From the NCBI GenBank assembly GCA_009829735.1, contig CM020618.1, positions 19,391,346-19,455,345 of the forward strand: 64,000 nucleotides of DNA, read 5' to 3'. Origin of the DNA: Pyropia yezoensis (lineage: Eukaryota; Rhodophyta; Bangiophyceae; Bangiales; Bangiaceae). The notes beneath the pieces were generated by a model, which worked only from the letters and a program-made list of their open reading frames with translations, made no database searches and was not told the DNA's origin. Position numbers and translations under genes: made by a program. This document shows positions 51,305 to 62,589 of this stretch, piece by piece. Position 1 is the stretch's first letter. Each line of letters opens with the position of its first letter.

Positions 51305-52924
51305 TCAGTAGTCCACATCCATGGCCTCGTCGTCCTCCTCATCGTCGTACTCATCGTCATACTCATCGTCGTACGCCTCCTCCTCATACGCCGCCGCAGC
51401 CGCAGCCGCGGCCGCGGCCGCAGATGCCGCAGCGGCGGCAGAGGCCGCGCCGCCGCGGCCACTCCCCGCCACGGGGCCCGCCGGCGCGGCCATCCCACCG
51501 CCCGGGTGGTAACCCGAAGGCCCCGCCGGGTCGGCTGCGGCTGCCGATGCAGCGGCGGCGGCCGCCTCGGCCGCCGCCTCGGCGGCCAGGCGGCTGCTCA
51601 CCCCGCCATACTTGGACGACGCGTACTTGCGCTTGACGGCGGTGAGCTTGTTGTTGGCAGCCGCGTCGGCGCGGACCAGCTGCTTGAGCGCCGCCGCCAC
51701 CGCCGCGGCCGTAGCGGGGCCCGTCGACGCGGCGTGCTCCGCAAGGCCCGCGCACCAGGGCGTCGGGCCCGCCACGGCGGCGGCGGCGGCAGCTGCCGCC
51801 GCCGAGCTGCCCGGCACGGCGCCCAGGCCGGCGGCGAGCGCGTCGGTGCGCGCCAGCAGCACGGCGCCGGCGGCCAGCTCGGACGGCGCCCACGGGAGGA
51901 GGCTGTAGTCCTGCATGGCCAGCTCGAGAATGTAGGCCGTTGCGGCGGCGACGCGGCTGCCGGCGGTCGCGCCCACCGCTTTGAGCAGCCGCGCGGCAAA
52001 GGCCAGCGCCGACGGCACCGTCACCTCAAAGCGGAGGGTGTTGAGGATGACCGCCTCGAGGGCGAGGATCTCGTCCTCTGCGTACGCCTTGTCACTAATG
52101 TAGACAAAGTCGCGGGTCTCAGGAGCGTAGATCTCCTGGTACTTGGCGGCAATGAGCATGGACGTGACGCCCACCAGCTGCAGCCGCTGCCGGATGACTG
52201 GCCGCTTGGAGAGGAACCGGTCAATGATGTTGACGGTCAGCCACAGCGTCTCGGGGGAGAGCTTAAACTTGAGCGCCACGTCCACCAGCCAGTCCACAAG
52301 GATGGCTCGCATCTTGGGCGTCACGTCCGTCTGCACAACCGCCATGTAGGTAGGTGGTGGCATGAAGCGGCGCTCCCGCGCGAGGGCATTTGCGTGGATC
52401 TCCACCGCGTACTCGGCCGCCGCGAGCGGGTTGCCCAGGTCCGCCACGTCCATGGCCGGCAGCGGTGGCGGCGCCGGGGCGGCGAGCCCCTTGGGCCCCA
52501 CCGCCGCCGCCGCGGCAGAGGCGGCCGCGATAATCGCCGCCGCCGCCCCCGCCGCGGCGACCTTGTCCGCCTCGGCCGACGTGCGGGTGGAGCGGGTCTT
52601 GCGCTTGTTCCCCACCGCCCCGCCGCCGCCGCCGCCACCTCCCCCCCCCGGCGGTGCAACGCCCACCGCCACGGGCACCGCCGCCAGCGGCTTCTTTGCT
52701 CCCCCAATGGCCGCCGCCGAGCGGCCGCGGCCGGCCGCGGCGGTGCCATTCGCGTTGGTAATGTCGCCGAGCGCGCGGCGGGGCGCCGCCGCGGGGGGGG
52801 CACCCCCGCCGCCCTTGACGCCCGCAATGAGCTTGGCGTCGGCCGCGGCGGTGGGGGGTGGGTTGTTGCCAGCAGCGGCGGCGGCTGCTGCCGCAGCGGC
52901 CGCACGGCGGGTGGTAATCATCAT
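51305..52924 (-). CDS. Mitotic cyclin B
   Basis: Predicted 539 aa, single exon, starting at tandem Met codons (52924 or 52921). It is the regulatory partner of CDK1 for entry into mitosis. The destruction box RRALGDITN (R49, L52, I55, N57) fits RxxLxxIxN, the APC/C recognition signal. A basic KRKTRSTR (about 107-114) may be a nuclear signal. The cyclin box (about 170-300) includes MRAILVDWLVDV, the LWLTVNIIDRFLSK helix, LVGVTSMLIAAKYQEIYAP and the AYAEDEILALEAVIL helix. A second cyclin fold follows (to about 430) with a poly-Ala insertion. The last 26 residues are acidic (DDEYDDEYDDEEDDE). Unlike several neighbours, its frame is intact. The ORF is open 85 codons further upstream, but that part is Pro-rich and probably 5' leader. 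Confidence 0.92.
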   Translation of the reverse strand: MMITTRRAAAAAAAAAAAGNNPPPTAAADAKLIAGVKGGGGAPPAAAPRRALGDITNANGTAAAGRGRSAAAIGGAKKPLAAVPVAVGVAPPGGGGGGGGGGAVGNKRKTRSTRTSAEADKVAAAGAAAAIIAAASAAAAAVGPKGLAAPAPPPLPAMDVADLGNPLAAAEYAVEIHANALARERRFMPPPTYMAVVQTDVTPKMRAILVDWLVDVALKFKLSPETLWLTVNIIDRFLSKRPVIRQRLQLVGVTSMLIAAKYQEIYAPETRDFVYISDKAYAEDEILALEAVILNTLRFEVTVPSALAFAARLLKAVGATAGSRVAAATAYILELAMQDYSLLPWAPSELAAGAVLLARTDALAAGLGAVPGSSAAAAAAAAAVAGPTPWCAGLAEHAASTGPATAAAVAAALKQLVRADAAANNKLTAVKRKYASSKYGGVSSRLAAEAAAEAAAAAASAAAADPAGPSGYHPGGGMAAPAGPVAGSGRGGAASAAAAASAAAAAAAAAAAYEEEAYDDEYDDEYDDEEDDEAMDVDY

Positions 52925-53857
52925 TCCCGCAAAGGGGGGGGGGGGGCGGAGGGGCAGGGCGTGGGGGAGGCAGGAGGGGGGAGACGGGAGGTTGGTCCGT
53001 ACCGGGCCAAACCAGCGAGGGAGGGGGGAAGAGGGGGGAGATGGAGAGAGCAGGGGGGGGGGGGGGTTGCGGTCAGGAAAGGGGGGGGGGGCGGGCAGGG
53101 GGAGTCGCCGTGAGTCACCACCGGCGCACCGTCGCGAGCGGCGGGGGCGCAATGTCGGCGCCGCCGACCCGGCTGCCACGGTGGCACACCAGCAGTGGGC
53201 GTGACGGCGATGGCCGCGACGGCACCAGCCAGGGAGCCAGCCAGCCGGCGACGATCAGCGGTGGTAGAGAGAGGTCAATGGGTGATGCTGATGGGGCAGG
53301 GCGCGGTGAGCGGCAAGCCGGGCAACAGCAACGACAAACAGCGACGGCGACGGCGACGGCGTCGGGTCAGCGCAGCAACCACCACCGGCGCGGCTGTCGT
53401 TGGGAAGGTCGACGGCGCAAGCGCGTCGGCGGCGGCTGCAACGACGACGGGCGTCAGCGTCGGGCGTCGGCGGCTGCTGGCGACGGCGACTGCAGCGACG
53501 GCGGCGGGGAGCGATGGCCGGCACAGCAGGGGCGCACCTCGTAGCCACCCCGATCGGGGTGCCTCATATACCACCACCCCCCCCCCCCCCCCCCCCCCCC
53601 CGCGCACGCGCGCTCGCGTCAGCCGCTGGGCAGCCGCCGCCGCAGCAGCAGCAGGGCAGCCGACGCGCACGCCCGCCTGCCCGCCCCCCCCCCCCACGGC
53701 CACGCACAGGGGCTGCTGGCTCGGCGCCTGCCCGCCGGTCGGTGGCCGCCGCGCGGGGCAAGCAGCAACGGCGGGACGGGCGGCGCGCCACGCGTCGCGG
53801 GCGGTGTCTAGGGCGGGAGGGGGAGGGGGGGGGGTGCGGGCGCGCGGGCGGGGAAGC

Positions 53858-53895
<38 letters not shown>

Positions 53896-56800
53896 GAGCG
53901 CAACCGCAGCCGACGCGCGGGCGGGGTGGGAGGTTTGTAGGGGGTCAACGGCGGCGGCGGGTGGGGCGCGGGAGGGGGAAGCGGGGGGGGACGGTGGTGC
54001 GCGGGGGATGTGCGAGCTGGGGCTGTGGCGGATACGGGCTACGACCGTGCCGCCCCCGCGCGCCGCGGTGCGCGCCGGTACACCCCCCCGGGGGCACAGC
54101 CAACCCACCCACCCGCGGCCAGCGCCACGCGCGCGGCAGGAGCAGCAGCAGGCAGGCAGGGAGGAGCAGCGGCGGCGGCGGCTCCACACCGCCCCCCCCC
54201 CCCCCCCCTGCCTCCCTCCCCCGCCTGCTCCGCGCTGCCCACCACGCGGGCTCGTCGGCACACGGCCGTCCACCGCCGGTGCGGCCGCGCGTCCGCCCCT
54301 CCCGCCGGCGGGCGCAGCGCCAAGCGTGCGAGCGCGGGGAGCACGGGGAGGGCGGCGGCGGAACGGGCCGGCCACTGGGGGTGGGGGGTGGTGGCGGGGG
54401 AGGCGGCGGGGGGGGGGGGGGGGGAGGGTGGTGGTGGTGGCGGGGAGAAGAAGGCGGTGGCGGGGATGGGGCTAGGATGGCGAGGACGGGATGGGGGGGG
54501 GGGGGGGGGGGGGAGGAGGGAGAGGGAGTGCCCGCGGCGGTAGCAAAAACGTCAAAACGGGGGGGAAGGGGAGCGGGGCGGCGTCAGCTCGGGGGGGGGG
54601 GGGGGGGCAGCGTCAGACACGCGCGTGCAGCGTGGGGGGGGGGGGGGGGCGTGGCCCGCCCGCGCGAGGGAGCGCCGCCACCCCTCTGGGTGAGGGGGGG
54701 GGTGGGCGGAAGAGGGGGGGGTTGGGTCGGCTCGCCCCGGGCGGGAGAGAGCGCGTGGCGGGGGGGGGGGGGGGGGCGTCGGCGCGGCGGCGGGAGGAAG
54801 GAGGGGGGGGGGAGGGGGAGGGGTTGGGGCCAGAGGGGTCGTTGCAACGCCCCGGGGCTGGTGGTGCCGCCACCCCACCGCCGCCGCCGCTGCCGCCGCC
54901 GCCGCCGCTGTCGCCGCCGCGCCAGCTCCCGCGCCGCGCTCGGAAGGGGGTGGGGGGGGGGGGGGGGGGGGGACGCGGCGTGCCGCCGCAAGGAGCCGCA
55001 GCAGCAGCGGCGGCAGCGGTTGCAGCGGCAGCGGCAGCGGCGGCAGCAGCAGCGGCAGCTGCAGAAGCGGCAGTGTTGCGGGGGGGGGGGGGGGTGGTGG
55101 GGGGTGCCGCGCCGTCACAACCGTCGCGGCAGCAGCGGCGGCCACGCGGCCAGCCGCGGGGGGGGGGGGGGATAGGGGGATGCGGTGGGGGCGGGAGAGA
55201 CGCGGAAGCGGTGGGACAGGCGCGGCAGCTGCCCCCCCCCCCTCCTCTCAAGCAAGCAAGAAAAAAACGAGAAAGCACAAGAAATAACCACCGTGGACAC
55301 CCCACCCACCCACCCACCACCAACCACGCGAGGGATCCGTCGCGTGGGGGGGGGGGCGGCGGGGGCGGGACGGGACGTCGTGGGTGCGGCCGCCCGGGGG
55401 GGGGGGGGTTGCGGCCGCCGCTGCTGCTCCCGCCGCCGCGCACGCGGCGGGGCGGCGCGTCCAAAACGCCCGCCCACGGGGCGCCGTCCCGCGCGCTCCT
55501 CCCCCGCCGGCGGGAAGGCCGTCCTCGTCTGGGGGTGGGGGCCCCCCTCCGTCTGCCGTTTGCATCGCGACCAGAGGTGTCTGGGAGGGGGGGGGGGGGG
55601 GGGGGGGGAAGAAAAAAAAAAAGAAAACAAGAAGAAAAAAAAACTGATAAAGGGGGGCCGACCCCCTCTGTGCACCGCGCCACCACCCCCCCGCTGGGGC
55701 GGTCGTCGCGGCCGGCCGTGGCGGACCACCACCACCACCACCACCACCCCCGCGCCACACCCCCACCACAAAACCCCACACGGCGAGGGGGCACACAGCC
55801 TGGCAGCGGGCGCGGCCGTTTCGTCGAGCAGCCCTCCCGCCCCCTCTCTCGCTCTTCCACAACCCGCCGCCCGAGGGGGGAGGAGCGTGGGCGTGCGCCC
55901 CCGCACGTGCGTCGACGACCCGCACACGCTCCGCTCCGAGGCGGGGGGGCGCCGCACGCTCCCGCGGGAACCGGGGGGCGGTGGGTGGCGGGGCACGCGG
56001 CCACGCTCGGGAGGGGGGGGGGGGGGGGTGGGTGTCGCGGGAGTGGTCGCCATGACAAAGGGAGCGTGGGGGGGGGGGGGGGGGGGTTCCGAGGAAGGGG
56101 CGCCAACAAGACGCGTGTCTGACGGGCGGCATGGGCGGGGGGGGGGGGGGGGGGGGGTGGAACAAAACCACCACCAAAAAAGTAACGGAGGGGGGGGAGG
56201 TGAGTGAACAGGATAGGAAAAAGAAAAAACCACCGTGGCTGTCCCCGCCTGTTGGGGGGGCGGCGCCCGACAAGGATGGCGGACCTTTCCAAAACACACC
56301 GCCCGGCCGGGACGAGGCGGGGAGGGGGGTGAGAGGACGGAGATAAAATGGATGGGAGGGGCGCCGCAGGGGGGGCGTGCATCCCAAACCGCCAGGGTTG
56401 GCACCCCCGCCCGAGGCTTGGGAGGGGCCGTGCATGTGGGGGGTGTTTTGGAAAATGGGAAGAGGGGGGCGGCGCCGCCGGCACACGTCGCGGGAGCTGG
56501 CTGCCAGCGGCTGGGGGGGATTGGGGGGGGGGGGGGGGGGGGGGTCGCCAGGCGGCTACTGGCAGCAGCGGCAGGGTGGAGCGGCGGGAGCGGCCGCGAT
56601 GATCGGGGCCCCGGGTGATTGGGTGGGGGGCGGTGGCGCCCCACCGAGGTGGCGGGACGCTTGGGAGGGGGCCTCGTCAGACCCCACTGTCGCGGCAGTC
56701 CCCCCCGCCTGGCCGTCGGTCAAAAACTGGGACGCCCCCCCTCCCCCCCCCGCCGCCCCCCCGATGATTGGGGGCCCCGCGCTGGCCGAGGCCCCGGTCG

Positions 56801-59800
56801 CGCCGTTTGGGGGCGCCCTCCCACAGCCCCCATTTGAAGGGGGCGGCGGCCTAGTGGGCGGCGCCGGCCGCGGGACGTCTGCAAAACCTGGCAGCCGTTT
56901 CTCTCTTCGAGCAGGGGTCGTCTCCACGCCGCGTGCCCCGCTGCAGCTGGCTGATGGTGGGGCCCGGCGCCGTCTCCTCCCCACCCCACCCCCCCCCTGC
57001 CACACACCCCTTGCCTCTCAAACGCCACACCCCCCGCCGCACCCCCCCCCGCCCTCCCTGATCCGGCCCGCAGCGCGCTCCGCTCCCGCCGCGGCGACGT
57101 GGCGCGGTGGCGGGCGAGTGGGACACGCCCCTCCCACGAGGGGGCGCGCGCGTCAGGCCGCCCCCACGGCTGGCTCGCACGCGCGGCGCGCCCCCTCCAA
57201 CAGCGTGGCAAGCCGGGCCCACAGTCCCCTGCCCAGTCCAAACCAGGCCGTCCCTTTCAAGCCCCCCCCCCCCCCCCTGGAACCCGCCACGGGCACGCCC
57301 CCCCCCCCCCCCCCCCCCTTTCAAGGGTGTGCCACACCCTTGATTTTTTTGAGCCGTCAGCGCCAGGTGCAGGGGTGGCGGGGTTTAGAAAATAGGAACC
57401 GGCTGCGACAGGCCAGTGAGGAGGGGCAGGGGGGGGGGGTGGGTTTTTTCAGCGGTTGGCGGGAGCTCCGCGCCAACGGCTGGCAGCGGCTGCAAACCGC
57501 TGTGCAAGCAACCGCGACACCCGCCCCGACGTGGGACACTGGTGGCGCCACCAATCATTGACGACGATGGTGCCCACGCTGATCAACGACGCTGGTTTGG
57601 TCATTGGACGGTGGGGCCCGTGACCACTGGAACAGCTGGGGTCTGGGAGCGCGAGGGGAATGGGTGAAGAGTGTCCCGGCGCATTGGATTGGGCAGGCTC
57701 CGCTAAAAGGGCGCCGGGACGGGACAGGGACCCCCCGCGCGCCCCAGGGTCGCCTGATCGTGAGACTGGGCGGGACACTGCTGTGTCTGGCCGTGCCGCG
57801 TAGCATGATGGGAGTGGCCGGGGGGTAGGGTGGGGGGAGGGGGCAAGCCCAGAGAAGGAGGGTGCGCCACCGTTGGGGAGCCTTGCACGTCTTTGGCAAG
57901 CCAGTGGACCCCGGCCGGCCCCGCGGTCCGTGTCCCACGAGGGCCGAGCAGCCGGCCAGCAGCGCAGTCGTGCGCGGACCGCGCAGCCAACTCTGCTGCG
58001 CCGACGCGGCGTGCCATCCCGGCCGGGGGGGGGGGAGTTGCGGCGGCCCTGCCCGCTGCTGCGCTCCTGCCCGCTGCTGCGCTCGCTCCATTGTGGCCGC
58101 GATGGGCGGGGTGTGGCTGGGCAGGGTGTGGCCTGACAGCGCCCCGCCGTTCCGTCCCCGCTGGTGGTGGTCGCCAGAGCAGACGCTGCGGACGAGCCGC
58201 CGCCGCACCCACCTTGACGAGGAGCCTTGGGCGGACCGCGGCGAGTCCAAAATGGGTTGCCATGCCCCGCCCAGTGTCCCAGCCTCGGCGTCTGGGCGGC
58301 CGGGAAGTTGGACCAGCGGGGGGGTGGCGGGTGAAGGGGGGAGGCAGTCCTCGTGGAGCCGCGGCTGGCGGCCACCCCCCCCCCCCACGAAACCGCCGCC
58401 AAGGGGCGAGTATAGACCTCCCCGGCTGCCGCCGACTCTGCAAAAAACAGTCCACTCACCCCTCCTTGGTGAGGGACGCCACCAGCAGGGGTCTCCGCTT
58501 CCCGCTCCCCGCTTCCCGCCCGCCCACCCCCCACCCAACCGCCCACCACCCGCGGCTTTTTTGTACGCTGGACGGGACCTGGCGGCGCTCTGCCCGGTGG
58601 GCGAGCCGACCGCCAACAGTATCGGCTCGAGACGCCGCCGTGTCAATCATGCAGTGGGTGCGGGGGGGTGGAGATGGCTGGGACGGGGGAGGATGGCGTT
58701 CAAAAGGCTCAACAAGGGGCTGGCGGGGGGGCGGCGGCGGCTTGGACCCCACGAGTCGTCCCTTCCCCCCCCCCCCCACGCGCCCACGCTCGAGTCGCGG
58801 GCTGTGGCTAAAACCGACGGCCACGCAAGGGGCGATGGTGTCTGCGATACGGGGCGTCGGCGGCCACCATCTTTGGGGCGTGGCTGAGGGGCCACCCGAC
58901 CAGACCCAACGAGCCAGACGCCCCGCCCACTCGAGTGGCAGCAGAGATGTAGTTGATCACCGTGACGAGGGGTTGACCCAACGCGAGTGGGGAAAGTGGC
59001 AGATCGACGCGCCCACAAGACACGTGGCCGTCGTCGCCGGCGGCTTCAAGGCCCAGTTGGCCACCACCCGCGGCGCGACCCGCCCACGGCCCGCGGCAGC
59101 AGCCCAACTGCGGTGGCGGGGGCAGCAGTCGATCCGCAGTCTGCACGGCAGGGGGGGCGGCGGCGTTGGCACGCATGTCTAGAGCTATATTGACCAGGTG
59201 TCTACAATAACAGCCCACCCCGGCTCCCCCTCTCCCCCCCCTGGGTGGCCCTCCGTGCCGACGGTCCAGTCTCAGTGGGCAGCATGGAGCGTTGGCGAGG
59301 CAACTACCAGGAGTGACCCTCTGCCACGGCTGCTGCCCGCCGTGACCCGGGCAGCCGCTACCTGGGCATCAGAGTGCACGCGGTGGCGCGATGTCGGGAC
59401 GAGTGGGCGGTTCGACCACCGCTGGCCCCCCCCCCCCCCCGCGCCACTCTGTAGAGGTGCGGGGGGGCGGGGGGGGGCGGCTGTCACCCCCTGTTCTTGG
59501 GTAAGAGCATGCCTATCGATGACGTCGTGTCGCTGCTGTTTTTTTTCTTTTCCAGGCGTTCCAGAGGAGAAAGGCCCCACCCAGCGGACGCTGCCCCATC
59601 CCCCAGCACGCGACCGTTTCCCACCGGCGCGGCCGGCGCAGGCTGGCCTCCCCACCCCTCACCATTCCCGCCCACCTGCCCACCAGCCACGTCACCCGCC
59701 GGTCTGTCCGTCCGCCACGCGTGGGCCGAGACCACCTCGCCTCCCCCCCCCCCCCCCCCCCCGCAGCCCCCTCCCCCGCCCCCCCCCCCCCCCCCCCCCC

Positions 59801-59831
59801 AGCGCACACAGAAACCGGCCAGAGCCGGGCG
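52925..59831. other. About 7 kb of G/C-rich low-complexity DNA without a supported gene
   Basis: Dominated by poly-G and poly-C runs of 10-20 bases and by GGC/GCG-type repeats. Long frames exist on both strands at once, all made of Gly, Arg, Pro or Ala, which is what such composition gives by chance. A plus-strand frame near 56599-56990 (starting MIGAPGDWVGGGGAPP) and the stretch 57500-59200 are slightly more varied, but no domain is recognised. The left end presumably contains the cyclin promoter and leader. Confidence 0.45.
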
Positions 59832-61367
59832 TCACCGCCACAGGCGCACCACCCCGTCCTCCCCCCCGTCACCAGCCCACCCCCTCCCCATACGCCGCCG
59901 CACGGACGACCGCGTCCCCCCCCCCCCCCCCCCCCCCCCCGGAGGAGCTTGGCCGCCGCCACCCCCACCCCCTGCCCCCCCCCCCCCCACCACGCGCCCC
60001 CCGACAGTGGCGCACGTGGCCAGTGGCAATGCCGCCGCCGGCGGTCCAGCCCACCACGTACAGCCGCCGCGCGGCGGGGGCGACCACACACCCCACAACG
60101 CCCTCTACGGCGCCGCCACCGGCGGCCGCGCCCGACGCGGCGGCGGCTGCCGCCCGCGACAGCGGCAGCCGCGCGTCGGGGGTGCCGCCAACGGCGCGGC
60201 CGCTGCGGGCGGAAAAGACGCCCACCCCACCAATCGCCGTCACCGCCCACACCCGCCGCGACCGCCGGCTGGCGGCGGCGGCGGTCGCCCCACCCCCGCC
60301 GGCGGCTGCCCGCCGGGGCGGCGGCGGCGGCGGCGGCGGCGCCCAGCCGACCGTGTCGACGGCGGAGCCCACGTTGGCCACCACCAGCGTGTCATCCTCC
60401 TCGGCGGCGGGCGGCAGGCCGTCGGCGGTGGCGGCGGCCAGGTCCCCCGCGCGCACCACACACAGCAGCCCGTCGTCGGCGGCGGTGGCCAGGCGGGACG
60501 CGTCCCCCGTGCCGCCGCCGCTGCCGCCGCCGCCGCCGCTGTTGCCGTTGCCGCCGTCGGGCTCAAACGCCAGCGCCCGCACGTCGCCGTCGTGGAGCTC
60601 GGCGGTGGCACCCAGCGCCCCCCCCCCCCGGCGGGCGTCCCAGACGGTGAGCTCCCCCGCCCCCCCCCCCCCGCCAGGCGGGAGCCATCCGCCGACACGG
60701 CCAGGGACAGCAGCGGGGTGCCGCGTGGGGTGGCGGCAAAGCGGGCCAGCCGGGGCGTCCGGGGGTCCCCACCAAAGACCACCCCGTCGGCGGTGGCAAC
60801 GTAGAGCGGGGGGGTGGCGGGTGCGGGGGGGGAGCAGCCCCCATGGGGTGGGGGGGGGGTGGCAAAGACCGCCGGCGGAGCCGGGGGGGGGGGGGGCGCA
60901 GCGTCGTGATGGGCGCCAGGCCCGCGCCGGCAACGGAGAAGAGGGCGATGCTGCCGCCGGTGGTGAGGGCGGCAATGGTCTGGGTGGGGGGGTGACAGGG
61001 GGCAAAAGACAGGATTCGGGCCGGGGGGAAGGGGGGGGGGGGGGGGGGAGGGGGGAGACAGGGCGGGAAAAGAAGGGCGGCGCACCAGCGGTGGGGAGGG
61101 CGTCAGAGCGGGGGCCGCCTCCCACAGTACAGTACAGGCCGCCGGCGCGGTCACACGGGCGGCCGCCACGGCGGCAGGCCCCCCCCCCCCCCCCCCCCCC
61201 CCCCCTGCACTCGGTACCCCCCAACGTTCCCCCCAGACACCTACCCCATCGGCCGGCAGCACCGCCACTGCGGTGACGTACGGGGGCGCCCCGCCGGGCG
61301 ACCCGCCGCCGCCGCCGGCGGCGCCGTCGTTGGCCAGCGGGGGCGACTGGGCGGCGAGGCCCCGCAT
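59832..61367 (-). CDS. WD40-repeat protein similar to WDR89
   Basis: The start at 61367 (MRGLAAQSPPLANDG) gives a first exon 61245-61367. The intron 60980-61244 (GTAGGT ... CACCCAG, phase 0) leads to TIAALTTGGSIALFSVAG. Further blades are PLYVATADGVVFGGD with GTPLLSLAVSADGSRLAGG, ELTVWDARR, ELHDGDVRALAFEPDG with ATAADDGLLCVV, VANVGSAVDTVGW, GCVVAPAARRLYVVG and finally GGEDGVVRLWR. This spacing, with a DDG-L blade followed by an N-x-SAV-x-x-x-GW blade, is that of WDR89, a WD40 propeller of poorly known function. The frame changes at three poly-G/C runs (60883-60896, 60660-60672 and near 59875), so the assembled sequence does not encode one continuous protein. Sequence error at homopolymers is the likely reason. 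Confidence 0.6.
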
Positions 61368-62589
61368 GGTGGCCCGCGCCCCCCCACGGCGGTCGGCCGC
61401 GCAGCGCCAAGTGGGGGAGAGAAGAGGGGGGAGGGGGGCCCGTAGCCGCAGGGGTAAAGGGGGGGTGGTACAGTACACCGTCGCGATGGTGGGCGAGCGG
61501 CGGCGGTGGGCGGGCGGACGGAGGGGGGGGGGGGGGGGGAGGGCACGCGCGGATGTGGCAACGTTGTGGATGGGCCGGCGATGTCTGCCGCTGTGGCAAC
61601 GTCGTGGATGGGCCGGCGATGCCTGCCGCTGGGGGGGGGGGGGGGGGGGGGGGGGGGACACAGGGTGGGCGGGACAGAGGGCGGCGGCCGCCGTGATCCT
61701 CGCATCGTCGGCAGACATGGCATGGACGAAATACACCCTCGATAGGATTTTGGATGAGACACGAATTTTCTGCCGTGGTACTCTACTGTATTGTACTGTA
61801 CTGTATGTACAGTACTGTACGGTGCCGCCCGTGACCAGCGCGGGCAGTCCAGGTGGACAAGGCGTGTCCACGACGGTCGCTCAGCCACGTGGGGTGCTCA
61901 CCCGCCCCACAGGCAACCGGGGCCACGCGCGGCGTCGGCCTCGGCGACGCGTCCCCCCCCCCCCCCACCTGCCGCGGGAGCACCCCACCGGTCGTGTAAA
62001 CCGTTTTGTGTGTGCAGCTGCCGTGGCCGACCGGCTGGCCCCGCCGTGGCCATCGCAGGCACGTTGGGGGGGGGGGGGGGGGGGGGGGGTGGGGTGGGTG
62101 TGCTCGACATCGATGCCGCCCGGCCCGCCGCTCGAGGGGGGGGTGTGGTGGGTACACGCCACCGAGAGGGTTGGGGGGGGGGGGTGGGGGGGGGGGGGGG
62201 GGGGGGCCGAGGGGGGCCGAGGCGGAGGGGCGCCGCGGGACGCGGGCGCTCCCACGCGGCACCCGCGCGACGCGACGGCGGGCGGCGGGCGCGTCTCGCC
62301 CCCGCGGGGCCACACTGGCCGACCGGCTGCCGGGCGGGCCCGTCGCCTCTGTTTACCGCCGTCGCCCTTTCACGGCCAACCCCCCCCCCCCCTCCCCTGT
62401 ACTGTACTACATACCGTTCCTTCCCCCCACTCCCCCCCCGTACCGCTGGCAGAAACCGCCCTTTCTTCCCCCCTGTTTCCCCTCCCGCCCCGGCCACCAC
62501 CGCCGTTGGCGCGTCGCCCCGACGCCCCCCCCGCGCCCCTGCTCTCCCCCCCCACCCCCCCCCCCACCCCCCCCCCCCCCCCCCCCACC
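61368..62589. other. Divergent intergenic region between the WDR89-like and CCZ1-like genes
   Basis: About 1.2 kb between two start codons facing away from each other, so promoters for both are expected. It contains long poly-G runs (for example 61630-61657 and 62067-62089) and a cluster of TACTGTA motifs at 61779-61820. No TATA box is clear. Long frames here are low-complexity. Confidence 0.45.
61779..61820. repeat. TACTGTA repeat cluster with dyad symmetry
   Basis: TACTGTA occurs at 61784, 61794, 61799 and 61813 and its complement TACAGTA at 61808, so part of the segment can fold back on itself. Single copies or complements recur nearby at about 61125-61136, 61469 and 62400. An operator-like or simple-repeat origin cannot be decided from sequence. 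Confidence 0.5.

Noticed and set aside
51044-53204. Plus-strand ORFs of up to 689 codons over the cyclin gene
   Set aside because: Arg/Gly-rich shadows. The minus strand encodes a clear cyclin with a destruction box.
53195-57561. Several 350-620-codon ORFs on both strands
   Set aside because: They overlap one another and consist of poly-Gly, poly-Pro or Arg stretches created by homopolymer runs. No domain is visible.
59198-61276. 692-codon plus-strand ORF
   Set aside because: It is the shadow of the WDR89-like gene. The minus strand carries the WD40 blades.
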